A program made the position numbers and the translations under genes. Of a DNA stretch of 64,000 bases, positions 10,368 through 23,079 are shown piece by piece; the first letter of the stretch is position 1, and each line of letters begins with the position of its first letter. The stretch covers positions 682,001-746,000 of the forward strand of contig NZ_JACHFK010000001.1 in assembly GCF_014201805.1 (NCBI RefSeq), in the 5' to 3' direction. This stretch comes from Deinococcus metalli. Its GTDB lineage: Bacteria > Deinococcota > Deinococci > Deinococcales > Deinococcaceae. The notes below the pieces were generated by a model, which worked only from the letters and a program-made list of their open reading frames with translations, made no database searches and was not told the origin of the DNA.

Positions 10368-11285
10368 ATGGCCCCGCCCGAGTCTTCTCCCGAGCCGTCA
10401 GCACACGACCCCGGTGCCATCCCGAACCCCGTCCGAGTCCGCGCGGGGTTCTCCCTCACCTTCGAGGTCCCGTACCCCACGCCCATGCTGTTCGTGGTGC
10501 AGCCCACGGACCGCCCCGCCACGACCGCCACGCGCCAGCGCATCATCGAGCAGCGCATGCTCGGCGCCGCCGAGGGCATCCACACCTACACCGACATGCA
10601 CGGCAACGTGATCTGGCGCGTGCTGGCGCCCCCCGGCACCTTCACGCTCGGGCACGACCTGATCGCGGAGGTCACGCGGAACCCCGATCCGCAGCTGCAC
10701 TCGCTGCGCAAGACGCCGGTCGAGGACTTGCCGGACGAGACCATCGCGTACCTGCTGCCCAGCCGCTACGTCGACAGCGACCTGGTCGGTGCCGAGGCGT
10801 GGGAGCGCTTCGGGCACATCCAGGGCGGCTGGGCGCAGGTGCAGGCGGTGAGCGACTTCCTGTACAGCGAGTGCGTGTACGGTTATGGCAGCACGTCCGC
10901 CACCACCGCGAAGCAGGCCTTCGACAGCAAGCGCGCGGTGTGCCGCGACTTCGCGCACATGGGCGTGGCGTTCTGCCGCGCACTGAACATCCCGGCGCGC
11001 TACGTGTGCGGGTACCTGCCGGACATCGACATCGTGCCGGACCCGGTGCCGATGGACTTCCATGCGTGGTTCGAGGTGTTCCTGGACGGCCAGTGGCGCA
11101 CCTTCGACGCCCGGCACAACAAGCCCCGCGCGGGCCGCGTGCTGATCGCGCAGGGCCGAGACGCGTCCGATGTGGCCTTCACCACCACCTTCGGCAGCGC
11201 ACGCCTGACGCACATGAAGGTCTGGGCCGACGAGACGACGGCGGCGAACACCCTGGACATCCCGCCGAACCCGCGCATCTTCTGA
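10368..11285 (+). CDS. Transglutaminase-like cysteine protease-fold protein
   Basis: This 305-residue protein has a beta-rich N-terminal region (Bact_transglu_N-like, ~25-120) and a transglutaminase core with the catalytic triad C192 (AVCRDFAHMG), H232 (DFHAWFEVF) and D247 (TFDARHN). It has no signal peptide, so it is probably cytoplasmic. Members act as proteases, amidases or cross-linkers; the substrate cannot be inferred. A CACACT hexamer 7 nt upstream of the ATG and a TAGACT at 10321 are candidate -10 boxes. Confidence 0.88.
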   Translation: MAPPESSPEPSAHDPGAIPNPVRVRAGFSLTFEVPYPTPMLFVVQPTDRPATTATRQRIIEQRMLGAAEGIHTYTDMHGNVIWRVLAPPGTFTLGHDLIAEVTRNPDPQLHSLRKTPVEDLPDETIAYLLPSRYVDSDLVGAEAWERFGHIQGGWAQVQAVSDFLYSECVYGYGSTSATTAKQAFDSKRAVCRDFAHMGVAFCRALNIPARYVCGYLPDIDIVPDPVPMDFHAWFEVFLDGQWRTFDARHNKPRAGRVLIAQGRDASDVAFTTTFGSARLTHMKVWADETTAANTLDIPPNPRIF

Positions 11286-11319
11286 GGGCGGCCCGGCCCG
11301 CGTCGCCGCGCGGTCCCGC

Positions 11320-11325
11320 TACACT
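11320..11325 (+). promoter_or_regulatory. -10 element TACACT for argJ (leaderless)
   Basis: TACACT ends 6 nt before the argJ ATG at 11332. No Shine-Dalgarno sequence is present. Confidence 0.6.
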
Positions 11326-11331
11326 CCGGGC

Positions 11332-12489
<1,158 letters not shown>

Positions 12490-12547
12490 CCGTCGCCGGG
12501 GTGTTCACCGTGCCTTGAGGCCGGACCGTGCCCCCAGGGCGCAGCGC

Positions 12548-12553
12548 TACCCT
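12548..12553 (+). promoter_or_regulatory. -10 element TACCCT (leaderless)
   Basis: TACCCT ends 6 nt before the ATG at 12560 and picks that start over an in-frame GTG at 12515. Confidence 0.55.
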
Positions 12554-12559
12554 GCGCGG

Positions 12560-13300
12560 ATGGCCTCCCTGCCCGTGTCCGCCCTGGCCCGACCGCTCGA
12601 TCTGCGGTACTCCTCGAACCGGGTCGCGCTGGTCGGCGCCGGCGTGACCCTCGTGCTGGCGCGGCGGCGGGGCCAGTCGTGGGGACGGGCGCTGGACGCT
12701 GCGGGCCTCGCCTTCCTGGCGTGGGCGACCGCGCGGGAACTCGACCCGGACCATCCCGTGACCGCCAATGCCGCGCTACCGCTGGGGGCAGTGGCGGGGC
12801 TGGCCGGACTGGACACCGCGCTGCCGGGTCTGGGCGCGCTGAGCGGCCTGCGGGTGCTCGCGGGCACCACAGGCGAACCGCCGACAGTGCTGGACCACGC
12901 GGCGATGCTCGCGCAGACGGCGCTCACCGCGGCGACGGGCAGCCGTAGCGCGGCGCTGCTGCCGGGACTGGCGGCCTTCGTGGTGCGGCCCACGCCCACG
13001 GCGGCCGTGCCGGTGCTGGGCGCATCGGTTCCGGCGTGGTTGGCGCGCTCCGGCCCGACAGGATCGCTGGGGCCGCTCGCCGCCGCGCTGGCTCTCGGCC
13101 CGCTGCTGGTCCGGCCCGAGAGGGTGACCAGCGAGTGCGACCGTGCTCCGCGCCAGGTGCGGGATCAGGACGTGCGGCGTGCCCGGATCGCGGCGTTTGC
13201 GGCACTGAGCCTGGGCCTCACCCAGCGCCGTGCGGCCGGGCTGGTGCCGCTGGCGTGCGCGGTCCTCAGCGTCGGTGTGCGCCGCCTCCGGCAACCCTGA
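12560..13300 (+). CDS. Hypothetical membrane protein
   Basis: This 246-residue protein is rich in Ala, Leu and Gly, with several hydrophobic stretches that could be membrane helices and a basic segment near residues 190-215 (RPERVTSECDRAPRQVRDQDVRRAR). I recognise no family. The leaderless -10 box supports expression, and a hairpin terminator follows. It sits between argJ and a shikimate dehydrogenase-like gene with no obvious link. Confidence 0.65.
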   Translation: MASLPVSALARPLDLRYSSNRVALVGAGVTLVLARRRGQSWGRALDAAGLAFLAWATARELDPDHPVTANAALPLGAVAGLAGLDTALPGLGALSGLRVLAGTTGEPPTVLDHAAMLAQTALTAATGSRSAALLPGLAAFVVRPTPTAAVPVLGASVPAWLARSGPTGSLGPLAAALALGPLLVRPERVTSECDRAPRQVRDQDVRRARIAAFAALSLGLTQRRAAGLVPLACAVLSVGVRRLRQP

Positions 13301-13301
13301 C

Positions 13302-13336
13302 GCGGCCCGCACCGCCCCCTGGAGGGGGTGGGCCGC
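13302..13336 (+). terminator. Hairpin terminator after the membrane-protein gene
   Basis: GCGGCC (13302-13307) pairs with GGCCGC (13331-13336), and an inner CCCCC/GGGGG stem closes on TGGA. No T-run follows. It separates the gene from the promoter at 13357. Confidence 0.5.
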
Positions 13337-13356
13337 ACGCGCCGCCCGGGGAACGC

Positions 13357-13362
13357 TACACT
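13357..13362 (+). promoter_or_regulatory. -10 element TACACT (leaderless)
   Basis: TACACT ends 8 nt before the ATG at 13371, choosing this start over longer in-frame extensions. Confidence 0.5.
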
Positions 13363-13370
13363 TCCCGGCG

Positions 13371-14117
13371 ATGCCCGCTCCCGACGCGCCCCTTGCCCTG
13401 ATCGGCTACACCAGCGCGGCGGCCCGCGCCCTGCGCGACCTGGGGGTGGTCGCCGTGTCGGTCCCGCACGACGACCTGGGCGCCGTGATGGACGCGTGCC
13501 GCACCCTGCCCTTCAGCGGGGCGCTGGTGCACCCCAGCGTGGAGGGCGCGGCGCTGAGTGTCACCCAGGCCGACGTGGCCGCGCAGCGGGCCGGGCGGGT
13601 GGACAGTGTGGCCTTCGCCGGGGGCGTCCACGGCACCTTTGCCCTGGCCGACGCGCTGTCTGACGTGGTCGAGGACAGCGGGTACGCCACGCGCGGCGCG
13701 AGCGCGCTGCTGCTGGGCCAGTCGGCGTCGGACCTCGCGCTGGCGCTGCCGCTGACGCGCCTGGGCTTCACCGACATCGGCGTGGTTGCCGAGACCACCC
13801 CGGAGGCCGAGGGCGCCGCGCGGCACCTGCCGGCCGGCGTGCGCGCCTACCCGGTCAGCCGCCGGGACCCGTCCGTGGCCGCGCTGGCCGACCGCGCCGA
13901 CCTGATCGTCCTCACGCGGGGGGCGCTGCCGCCGGGGCTTCTGCACCCGTACCACACCGTGGTCGACCTGACCGGGCACGCGGCGGGCACGGCGGCCGGG
14001 AGCGTGCTCGACTTGTCCCGCCTGCCGGCGCAGCGGCTGTGCCGGCAGCTCGACCACGCCACCGGGCACCGCTTCCGCACGGATGACCTGCTGCCGCTGC
14101 TGCCGGCGCTGGCATAG
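13371..14117 (+). CDS. Shikimate dehydrogenase-like protein, catalytic residues not evident
   Basis: This 248-residue protein resembles AroE in length and order: an N-terminal substrate-like domain (VAVSVPHDDLGAVMDACR, then LPFSGALVHPSV), a short middle, and a Rossmann-like half starting ASALLLGQSASDLALALPLTRLGF with a later ADLIVLTRGALP. The NVTxPxK lysine is replaced (ALVHPSV), the GxNTDxxG aspartate is not evident, and the glycine-rich dinucleotide loop is weak. It is therefore probably not an active shikimate dehydrogenase, if the family assignment is right. It converges on hsp20 with 3 nt between the stops. Confidence 0.6.
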   Translation: MPAPDAPLALIGYTSAAARALRDLGVVAVSVPHDDLGAVMDACRTLPFSGALVHPSVEGAALSVTQADVAAQRAGRVDSVAFAGGVHGTFALADALSDVVEDSGYATRGASALLLGQSASDLALALPLTRLGFTDIGVVAETTPEAEGAARHLPAGVRAYPVSRRDPSVAALADRADLIVLTRGALPPGLLHPYHTVVDLTGHAAGTAAGSVLDLSRLPAQRLCRQLDHATGHRFRTDDLLPLLPALA

Positions 14118-14120
14118 GAC

Positions 14121-14525
14121 TCACTCGGCCGGGTGGGCGTCGAGGTCCTCGGCGTGCACGTCGATGGTCGGGTGGCGCTTCTGGAAGCGCACGCTCAGGA
14201 TGCCGTGCCGGAGCTGCGCCTCGCCGGTCTGCGGCAGCACATCCTGCGGAAAGGTGAAGCTGCGCCGAAACGCCCCGGCCGGGCGGTCGCCGCCGATCAG
14301 GCGCGCCAGGGCCGGGCGCTCGCCGCTGACGGTCACGGTGCTGCCCTCCTCCAGCAGTTCCAGGCTGTCGGCGCTCACGCCGGGTATGTCCAGGTGCAGG
14401 ATCAGGTGGGTGTCCTCGTCGGTCCAGTCGGCCGCCGGAATCCACGGCCCGCCGGACCCGAGGGTCTCGACCTCCTCACGCAGGGTCATGAGCTGCTGCA
14501 GTCGCGCGAGTACGGGCTCGTTCAT
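14121..14525 (-). CDS. Small heat shock protein, Hsp20/alpha-crystallin family
   Basis: This 134-residue protein has a short N-terminal arm and an alpha-crystallin domain (~40-125): a dimer-forming strand around LILHLDIPGVSADSLELLEEG, VTVSGERP, RRSFTFPQDVL, and the closing LRHGILSVRFQKR. It acts as an ATP-independent holdase. The C-terminal IxI anchor is replaced by IDVHAEDLDAHPAE. ATG 14525 is chosen because a TAGCGT -10 box lies 7 nt upstream; two in-frame GTG codons precede it. It is divergent from miaA. Confidence 0.88.
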   Translation of the reverse strand: MNEPVLARLQQLMTLREEVETLGSGGPWIPAADWTDEDTHLILHLDIPGVSADSLELLEEGSTVTVSGERPALARLIGGDRPAGAFRRSFTFPQDVLPQTGEAQLRHGILSVRFQKRHPTIDVHAEDLDAHPAE

Positions 14526-14532
14526 GCCCACC

Positions 14533-14538
14533 ACGCTA
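14533..14538 (-). promoter_or_regulatory. -10 element TAGCGT for hsp20 (leaderless)
   Basis: On the minus strand TAGCGT ends 7 nt before the ATG at 14525. I see no HspR (CTTGAGT-type) or CIRCE operator around it. Confidence 0.45.
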
Positions 14539-14560
14539 GCACCTGCCCGAATTCCATAGA

Positions 14561-15493
14561 ATGCCGCGCGTGCCGTTCGTCCCGATCCTGACCGCGCCGA
14601 CCGCCGCCGGGAAGAGCGCGCTGGCGGTGGACGCGGCGGCGGCGCTGCCGGCCGGGCGGGTGGAGATCGTGGCGGCGGACGCCTTCACCGTGTACCGCGG
14701 CCTGGACCTCGGCACGGCCAAACCCACGGCGGCGGAGCGCCGGGGAGTGCCGCACCACCTGCTCGACGTGGTGGACGTCACCGAGCCGTACGACGTGGCG
14801 CGCTTCGTCGCGGAGGCCGAGGCGACCATCGGCGCGGTGCTGGCGCGCGGGAACGTGCCGCTGGTGGTCGGCGGCACCGGCTTCTATCTGCGGGCGCTGT
14901 GTCGCGGCCTGCCCACCACGCCGCCGGCCGACGTGCTGGTGCGCGCGGACGTGGAACGTGACCTCGCGGAGCGCGGCCTGGACTCGCTGCTCGCGGAGAT
15001 CGCGGCGGTGGACCCGGCCGAGGAACGGCGCATGGAGCGCAATCCCCGCCGGGTGGTGCGCGCGGTGGAACTGCTGCGGCGCACCGGCCGTCTGCCCGGC
15101 CACTACCCGCTGCGCCCGCCCGCCTTCGCGTACGACGTGATCGCGTATGCCCGGCCCGCCGCTGATGCGGAGGCGCGCATTGCCGCCCGTACGCTGGCCA
15201 TGCTGCGGGCTGGCTGGCCACAGGAGGCGGCGTGGCTCGCGGCCACCGTCGATCCGGATGCGGCGCCGCATCCGACGGTGTGGCAGGCGCTCGGCTACCG
15301 GGACGCCCTGGCCGTGCACCGCGGCCAGCTCGGCAGAGAGGCCGCCGCGGAGCGGATCGCGCTCGCCACCCGGCAGTACGTCAAGCGGCAGGCGACGTTC
15401 ATCCGCACGCAGCTCGGCGCGCCGCTGGACACGCCGGACGGCGCCGCACGGCGGCTCGCGGCCGTGCTGGCCGCCCTCGCCGGGGCCGTCTAG
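14561..15493 (+). CDS. miaA: tRNA dimethylallyltransferase MiaA
   Basis: This 310-residue enzyme puts an isopentenyl group on A37 of tRNAs reading UNN codons. It has a P-loop variant APTAAGKS (12-19), catalytic D40 in AADAFTVYRGLDLGTAKPT, the VPHHLLDVVD motif, VGGTGFYLRAL, and the C-terminal RQYVKRQATFIR helix. The usual DS-x-Q-V-Y is DAFTVY here: the aspartate is kept but the serine and glutamine are not. The ATG at 14561 fits the family start; no clear promoter was found in the 35 nt shared with hsp20. Confidence 0.92.
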   Translation: MPRVPFVPILTAPTAAGKSALAVDAAAALPAGRVEIVAADAFTVYRGLDLGTAKPTAAERRGVPHHLLDVVDVTEPYDVARFVAEAEATIGAVLARGNVPLVVGGTGFYLRALCRGLPTTPPADVLVRADVERDLAERGLDSLLAEIAAVDPAEERRMERNPRRVVRAVELLRRTGRLPGHYPLRPPAFAYDVIAYARPAADAEARIAARTLAMLRAGWPQEAAWLAATVDPDAAPHPTVWQALGYRDALAVHRGQLGREAAAERIALATRQYVKRQATFIRTQLGAPLDTPDGAARRLAAVLAALAGAV

Positions 15494-15707
15494 GGCGCGC
15501 GGCAAGCCCGCCCGGAGGTGTTGACCCGGCGTTCACTCCGTCCAGCACGCGGGAAATGACATTCTTCATGTACGTCCGGGGCGGGGATGGCCGGTGCGAT
15601 CATGAATGGCCTCTAGGGCGGACCTTGCCGAAGGCCAGGGCGCGCACGTTAGAGTGAACGCAAGCACAAATCGCGTTCCGGTGGGTCGCACCATTCACGC
15701 ACACGCC

Positions 15708-15713
15708 TATTCT
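15708..15713 (+). promoter_or_regulatory. Probable -10 element TATTCT with ribosome site for glgC
   Basis: TATTCT is followed by a G-run (from 15718) that can act as Shine-Dalgarno before the ATG at 15730, so glgC would have a short leader rather than being leaderless. The rest of the 236-nt gap from 15494 shows no gene and no clear -35 box. Confidence 0.4.
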
Positions 15714-15729
15714 CACTGGGGGGGAACTG

Positions 15730-16971
15730 ATGAAACCACGTGTCCTGGGCATGATTCTTGCGGGCGGGCAGGGGTCCCGGCTCGCGCCGCTCACGCAGAA
15801 GCGCAGCAAGCCGGCCGTGCCGTTCGGCAGCAAGTACCGCATCATCGACTTCGCCATCAACAACTTCATCAATTCGGGCGTGTTCAGCATCTACGTGCTC
15901 ACCCAGTACAAGGCGCAGAGCCTCACCGAGCACATCCAGCGAGGCTGGCGCTTCGGGACCTTCCTCAGCGACTACTTCATCACGCTGGTGCCCGCACAGA
16001 TGTACCGCTTCGAGGAACTCGGCCCGGTGTGGTACCGCGGCACCGCCGACGCCGTGTACCAGAACATGCATCTGATCGACAACCACGACTCGGACTACGT
16101 GGCGATCTTCAGCGGCGACCACATCTACAAGATGAACGTCGAGCACATGCTGCAGCACCACATCGACACCCGCGCCGACCTGACCATCGCCGCGTACCCC
16201 ATGCCGCAGTCCCAGGCGCACCAGTTCGGGATCATGCACGTGGACGACCGCTGGAAGGTCACGGACTTCCTGGAAAAACCCAAGGACCCGCCCAGCATCC
16301 CCGGCCAGCCGGGCATGAGCCTGACCAGCATGGGCAACTACATCTTCTCGCGCCGCGCGCTGGAAGAACTGCTCGAAACGAATATGGCCGGCGGCGAGGA
16401 GGGCTTCGACTTCGGCGGCGACGTGATCCCGCGCGCCCTGTCGGACGGCTACACCGTGATCGCCTACGATTACCACCGCAACCCGGTGCCCGGCCAGACC
16501 GGCCCGAACACCTACTGGCGCGACGTGGGGACGCTCGACGCGTACTACGCCGCCAACATGGACTTGGTCAGCGTGAATCCCGAGTTCGACCTGTACAACC
16601 CGCAGTGGGCGCTGCGCACCAGCAGCGAGTTCAGCCCGCCCGCCAAGTTCGTGCACGAGACCGAGGGCCGCCGCGGCCAGGCCTTCAACTCGATCATGGC
16701 CGGGGGCACCATCATCAGCGGCGGCACGGTGCGCGACTCGGTGCTGGGCCGCGCGGTCCGCACGCACTCGTATTCGCTGGTCGAGAGCAGCGTGCTGTTC
16801 GACGACGTCGAGGTCGGCCGCAACTCGCACATCCGCAACGCGATCGTCGACAAGAACGTGGTGATTCCGCCGTACACGAAGATCGGCACGGACCTGGAAG
16901 AGGACCGCGCGCGCGGCTTCACGATCACCGAGAAGGGCGTGGTCGTGGTGCCGAAGAGCTACTCCTTCTAA
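15730..16971 (+). CDS. glgC: Glucose-1-phosphate adenylyltransferase
   Basis: This 413-residue enzyme makes ADP-glucose for glycogen synthesis. The nucleotidyltransferase domain begins [39 protein letters not shown], with [10 protein letters not shown] and [13 protein letters not shown] downstream. The C-terminal left-handed beta-helix carries [12 protein letters not shown] and [10 protein letters not shown]. The length matches bacterial GlgC. No other glg genes are nearby. It ends at a bidirectional terminator. Confidence 0.96.
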   Translation: MKPRVLGMILAGGQGSRLAPLTQKRSKPAVPFGSKYRIIDFAINNFINSGVFSIYVLTQYKAQSLTEHIQRGWRFGTFLSDYFITLVPAQMYRFEELGPVWYRGTADAVYQNMHLIDNHDSDYVAIFSGDHIYKMNVEHMLQHHIDTRADLTIAAYPMPQSQAHQFGIMHVDDRWKVTDFLEKPKDPPSIPGQPGMSLTSMGNYIFSRRALEELLETNMAGGEEGFDFGGDVIPRALSDGYTVIAYDYHRNPVPGQTGPNTYWRDVGTLDAYYAANMDLVSVNPEFDLYNPQWALRTSSEFSPPAKFVHETEGRRGQAFNSIMAGGTIISGGTVRDSVLGRAVRTHSYSLVESSVLFDDVEVGRNSHIRNAIVDKNVVIPPYTKIGTDLEEDRARGFTITEKGVVVVPKSYSF

Positions 16972-16983
16972 CTCGGGGGCAGA

Positions 16984-17032
16984 CGGCGGCAGGCAGATGG
17001 CCCGAGATCTTCAGGCCGTCTGCCTGCCGCCG
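16984..17032. terminator. Bidirectional hairpin terminator between glgC and the mutase gene
   Basis: A perfect 14-bp inverted repeat (CGGCGGCAGGCAGA at 16984-16997; complement at 17019-17032) has a further GGCC/GGCC pairing inside the loop and TTT after it. It lies between two convergent genes. Confidence 0.75.
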
Positions 17033-17046
17033 GTTTCAGACGGTGT

Positions 17047-18693
<1,647 letters not shown>

Positions 18694-18748
18694 GCGGTGA
18701 CCTCCAGCTCCACGGATATGGAGAACAAACGCTCGTTAGGTTGGCGCC

Positions 18749-18754
18749 AGGATA
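18749..18754 (-). promoter_or_regulatory. -10 element TATCCT for the mutase gene
   Basis: TATCCT on the minus strand predicts transcription start near 18742, giving a ~49-nt leader that contains the GGAGGT ribosome site. It lies between terC and the mutase, so the mutase need not depend on terC transcription. Confidence 0.45.
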
Positions 18755-18764
18755 GCAGTCCGCG

Positions 18765-19568
18765 CTAGCGCGTGCCGGACTCCGGCGCCGAGTCCTGCTC
18801 CGCGGCCTCGCGGCGGGCGTCGGCCACGGCCTGCTCGACGATCTGGGCGCGCACGGTGCGGGCGGCGCGCACCGTGAACAGCATCACCACCCCGGCAAAC
18901 AGCATCGTGAAGTACAGGTAGCCGCTGGGCACGCCCACCCCGAAGGCCTCGCCCACCAGATTCGAGCCCACCAGCAGCAGGAACGCCGCCGCGAGCAGCT
19001 TCAGCGGCGGGTGCGCGTCCAGGTAGGAGCTGATCGGGCCGCTTGCCAGGATCATGATGACCACGGCCAGGATCACGGCCGTGATCATCACCGGCAGCAC
19101 GCCGCTGACGCCGATGGCCGTGACCACCGAGTCGAGGCTGAATACGATGTCGATCAGCGGGATCTGCACGATCACGCCCAGCAGCGACGCCTCGCCCACC
19201 TGCGTGTCCTGCGTGCCCAGGGGATCGGCCGCCATACGCGACAGTTCCTGCGTGCTCTTGACCATCAGGAACAGCCCACCCGCAACCAGCACGATGTCGT
19301 GCACGCTGATATCCCGCCCGAGCACCGTGAACAGCGGATCGGACAGCCGGGTCAGCCACGAGATGCCGGTCAGCAGCGCCACCCGCGTGATCACCGCCAG
19401 CCCCAGCCCGAGGGTGCGGGCCAGCGCCCGCTGGTCGCGGGGCAGACGCGACGCGAGCAGGGTGATGAACACGATGTTGTCGATGCCCAGCACCAGTTCC
19501 AGCAGCGTCAGACTCAGGACACCCACCCACCCGGCCGGGGTGCTCAGCACGTGCAGGAAGTCGGCCAT
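18765..19568 (-). CDS. TerC family integral membrane protein
   Basis: This 267-residue protein has about seven membrane helices and the TerC hallmarks: LELVLGIDNIVFITLLASRLP near the N terminus and QIPLIDIVFSLDSVVTAIG in the middle, each with an acidic residue inside a helix that may bind metal. Members are implicated in tellurite resistance and in manganese export. The C-terminal ~30 residues are hydrophilic. The start at 19568 is fixed by TACCGT 6 nt upstream. Confidence 0.9.
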   Translation of the reverse strand: MADFLHVLSTPAGWVGVLSLTLLELVLGIDNIVFITLLASRLPRDQRALARTLGLGLAVITRVALLTGISWLTRLSDPLFTVLGRDISVHDIVLVAGGLFLMVKSTQELSRMAADPLGTQDTQVGEASLLGVIVQIPLIDIVFSLDSVVTAIGVSGVLPVMITAVILAVVIMILASGPISSYLDAHPPLKLLAAAFLLLVGSNLVGEAFGVGVPSGYLYFTMLFAGVVMLFTVRAARTVRAQIVEQAVADARREAAEQDSAPESGTR

Positions 19569-19574
19569 CCGCCC

Positions 19575-19580
19575 ACGGTA
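19575..19580 (-). promoter_or_regulatory. -10 element TACCGT for terC (leaderless)
   Basis: TACCGT ends 6 nt before the ATG at 19568 and excludes a longer start at 19586, which would lie upstream of the transcription start. Confidence 0.55.
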
Positions 19581-19678
19581 GGGCATGGCCGCCCGGTTTC
19601 ACCAGCCGTCCGGATGAAGGCGGCGCGGCCGTGGGCACCACCCCGCCACCGGGGGGAGCGTGACTCCGGGTCAGTCCG

Positions 19679-19684
19679 TACACT
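19679..19684 (+). promoter_or_regulatory. -10 element TACACT for the exporter leader ORF
   Basis: TACACT ends 9 nt before an ATG at 19694 that opens a 22-codon ORF, not the exporter itself. Confidence 0.45.
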
Positions 19685-19693
19685 GCGGGTCTC

Positions 19694-19762
19694 ATGACAG
19701 TCACACCTCCCGGTGGGCCGGTCGGCATCCTTCTCCCTGCGTTCCCCTCGGTGCGCGCGTGA
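19694..19762 (+). CDS. Putative 22-residue leader peptide overlapping the AI-2E-type exporter gene
   Basis: The ATG lies 9 nt after a TACACT box and the frame runs 22 codons (starting MTVTPPGGPVG) to a TGA at 19760-19762. The stop overlaps the exporter's GTG as GTGA. The exporter GTG has no Shine-Dalgarno sequence and lies ~75 nt from the promoter, so coupling from this ORF would explain how it is started. The peptide has no recognisable domain; its sequence may not matter. Confidence 0.45.
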   Translation: MTVTPPGGPVGILLPAFPSVRA

Positions 19763-21006
19763 CGCGGCCGTCCGTGCACGTGCAGGTCATCAACCTGCAA
19801 CCCGTGGCGCTCACGGTGATCGGCGTGCTCCTGCTCCTGCTGTTCTTCAGCCAGGTCGCGCCGTCGCTGCTGGCGATTACGCTGGCGATCATCCTCGCCA
19901 CCGCCCTGAACCCGCTGGCCCGCTTCCTGGAGCGCTGGATGCCCAGGGCGGCGGCCGGCACCCTGACGGTCCTGCTGGTCGTGGCCGCGCTGTTCGGCCT
20001 CGCGTACGTGGCGGTGCCGCCGGTGGTGAAACAGCTCAGCGGCCTGAACTCCGGCGCGCCGCTGGACCTCGGGCACATCGAGCAGTCGGTCAACGCGTGG
20101 CTCGACCGGCACCCGGAGGTGGACAGCGTCGTGCCGGACGGGGCCACGTCCCAGCTCAGCCAGCAGGTCGGCGCCCTGACGCGCAAGGTGACCGGCATGC
20201 TGCCCAGCGTGCTCGCCCTGGTCGCCGGGGGCCTGGCGACCGCGCTGGTGACGCTGGTGATGGTCGTGTTCGTGCTCGGCAACCCCGTGCCGCTGGTCAA
20301 CGGCTTCCTGGGGGCGGTGCCGCCCACGTACCGGCTGCGGGCCGCGCGGGCGCTCGCGCAGGTGCTCAAGCAGGTGGGCGCGTGGGGCCGCGCGACGCTG
20401 CTGATCATGGCAACGACCGGCAGCATCACGGCAGCCGGGTTCTACCTGTTGGGCGTGCACAACTGGCTGGTGTTCGGCATCCTGGCCGCGCTGGGCGAAC
20501 TCGTCCCGACCATCGGGCCGATCGTGGCGACCCTGCCGCCGGTGCTGTTCACGCTGGCCGAGGACCCGCACAAGGCCCTGCTGGTGCTGGCGTTCGTGCT
20601 GGTGTTCCAGCAGCTCGAGGGCTTCGTGCTCGCGCCCTTCCTGGTCGGCGGGGCGGGCGGGCTGCACCCGCTGTCGGTCACGGTGGGGGTGGTGCTGTTC
20701 GGCGGGGTGTTCGGCCTGACCGGCGCGTTCCTGACGGTGCCGTTCCTCATCGTGATCAAGGCGCTGTACCAGCACTTCTACCTGTGCGACGCGCCGGACA
20801 TCCCGGACGCGGTCGCCATGGCCCTGATCAGCGGCGTGGTCGAGGACCAGCTGGGCCGCGAGGACGAGGCCCGGCTGGAGGCGCAGCGGGCCGAGATAGA
20901 GGCGCGCGACGCGGCCCTCGCTGATCAGCTGGAGCGCGGCGAACTCGACCTGGAAGCCGCGCTGGAACCGCCTGCAGAGGGTGGCAGCGCCCTGCCCCGG
21001 CCATAA
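19759..21006 (+). CDS. AI-2E family transporter (PerM-like)
   Basis: This 415-residue membrane protein has hydrophobic segments at the start (ALTVIGVLLLLLFFS, LLAITLAIILATALNPLARFLE), a hydrophilic stretch (~70-135), and the conserved later half with ILAALGELVPTIGPIVATLPPVL, VFQQLEGFVLAPFLVGG and VGVVLFGGVFGLTGAFLTVPF. The family exports small solutes, with AI-2 and Na+/H+ activity reported for some. A charged tail (~365-415, rich in E, R and A) may be a short coiled coil. GTG 19759 is chosen from the overlap with the leader ORF. Confidence 0.85.
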   Translation: MTRPSVHVQVINLQPVALTVIGVLLLLLFFSQVAPSLLAITLAIILATALNPLARFLERWMPRAAAGTLTVLLVVAALFGLAYVAVPPVVKQLSGLNSGAPLDLGHIEQSVNAWLDRHPEVDSVVPDGATSQLSQQVGALTRKVTGMLPSVLALVAGGLATALVTLVMVVFVLGNPVPLVNGFLGAVPPTYRLRAARALAQVLKQVGAWGRATLLIMATTGSITAAGFYLLGVHNWLVFGILAALGELVPTIGPIVATLPPVLFTLAEDPHKALLVLAFVLVFQQLEGFVLAPFLVGGAGGLHPLSVTVGVVLFGGVFGLTGAFLTVPFLIVIKALYQHFYLCDAPDIPDAVAMALISGVVEDQLGREDEARLEAQRAEIEARDAALADQLERGELDLEAALEPPAEGGSALPRP

Positions 21007-21041
21007 CGCGCCGCGATCTGATAGCATTTATGTTTGGGTGT

Positions 21042-21071
21042 CCCGCCCCGCAGGTGTGAGGCGGGCTTTTT
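21042..21071 (+). terminator. Intrinsic terminator downstream of the exporter gene
   Basis: CCCGCC (21042-21047) pairs with GGCGGG (21060-21065), followed by CTTTTT. An AT-rich patch with TAGCAT and TATGTT hexamers (21022-21034) sits just upstream, so a short promoter-terminator unit or attenuator in front of typA is possible. Confidence 0.75.
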
Positions 21072-21145
21072 CGTGCCTACGGACGCAGAAGGCCTGGGGC
21101 AGATGGCTGAAGGCTGACCGCTCCGATCAAGGGAGCTGAACTTTT

Positions 21146-22927
<1,782 letters not shown>

Positions 22928-22941
22928 GCGGAAGACACGGG

Positions 22942-22965
22942 CGGCCGGGGGATGACCTCCGGCCG
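22942..22965 (+). terminator. Terminator after typA
   Basis: CGGCCGGGGG (22942-22951) pairs with CCTCCGGCCG (22956-22965) around an ATGA loop, with one G-T pair, followed by TTCTCGTT. Confidence 0.7.
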
Positions 22966-23079
22966 TTCTCGTTGTGGCGTAAGCTCAGGCTGGCTGCCGT
23001 CTGGCTGAAGAGAACGGAGACGTGGCGGCTACGATCAATAACTAGATATGACAGGTTGTTAGCCTAGTAGGGCTACGAA

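Noticed and set aside
23034..23079. AT-rich patch with TAGCC/GGCTA dyad after typA, considered as a tRNA or att site
   Set aside because: No cloverleaf, no T-loop sequence and no matching direct repeat in the window. More likely the 3' region of the LysR gene.
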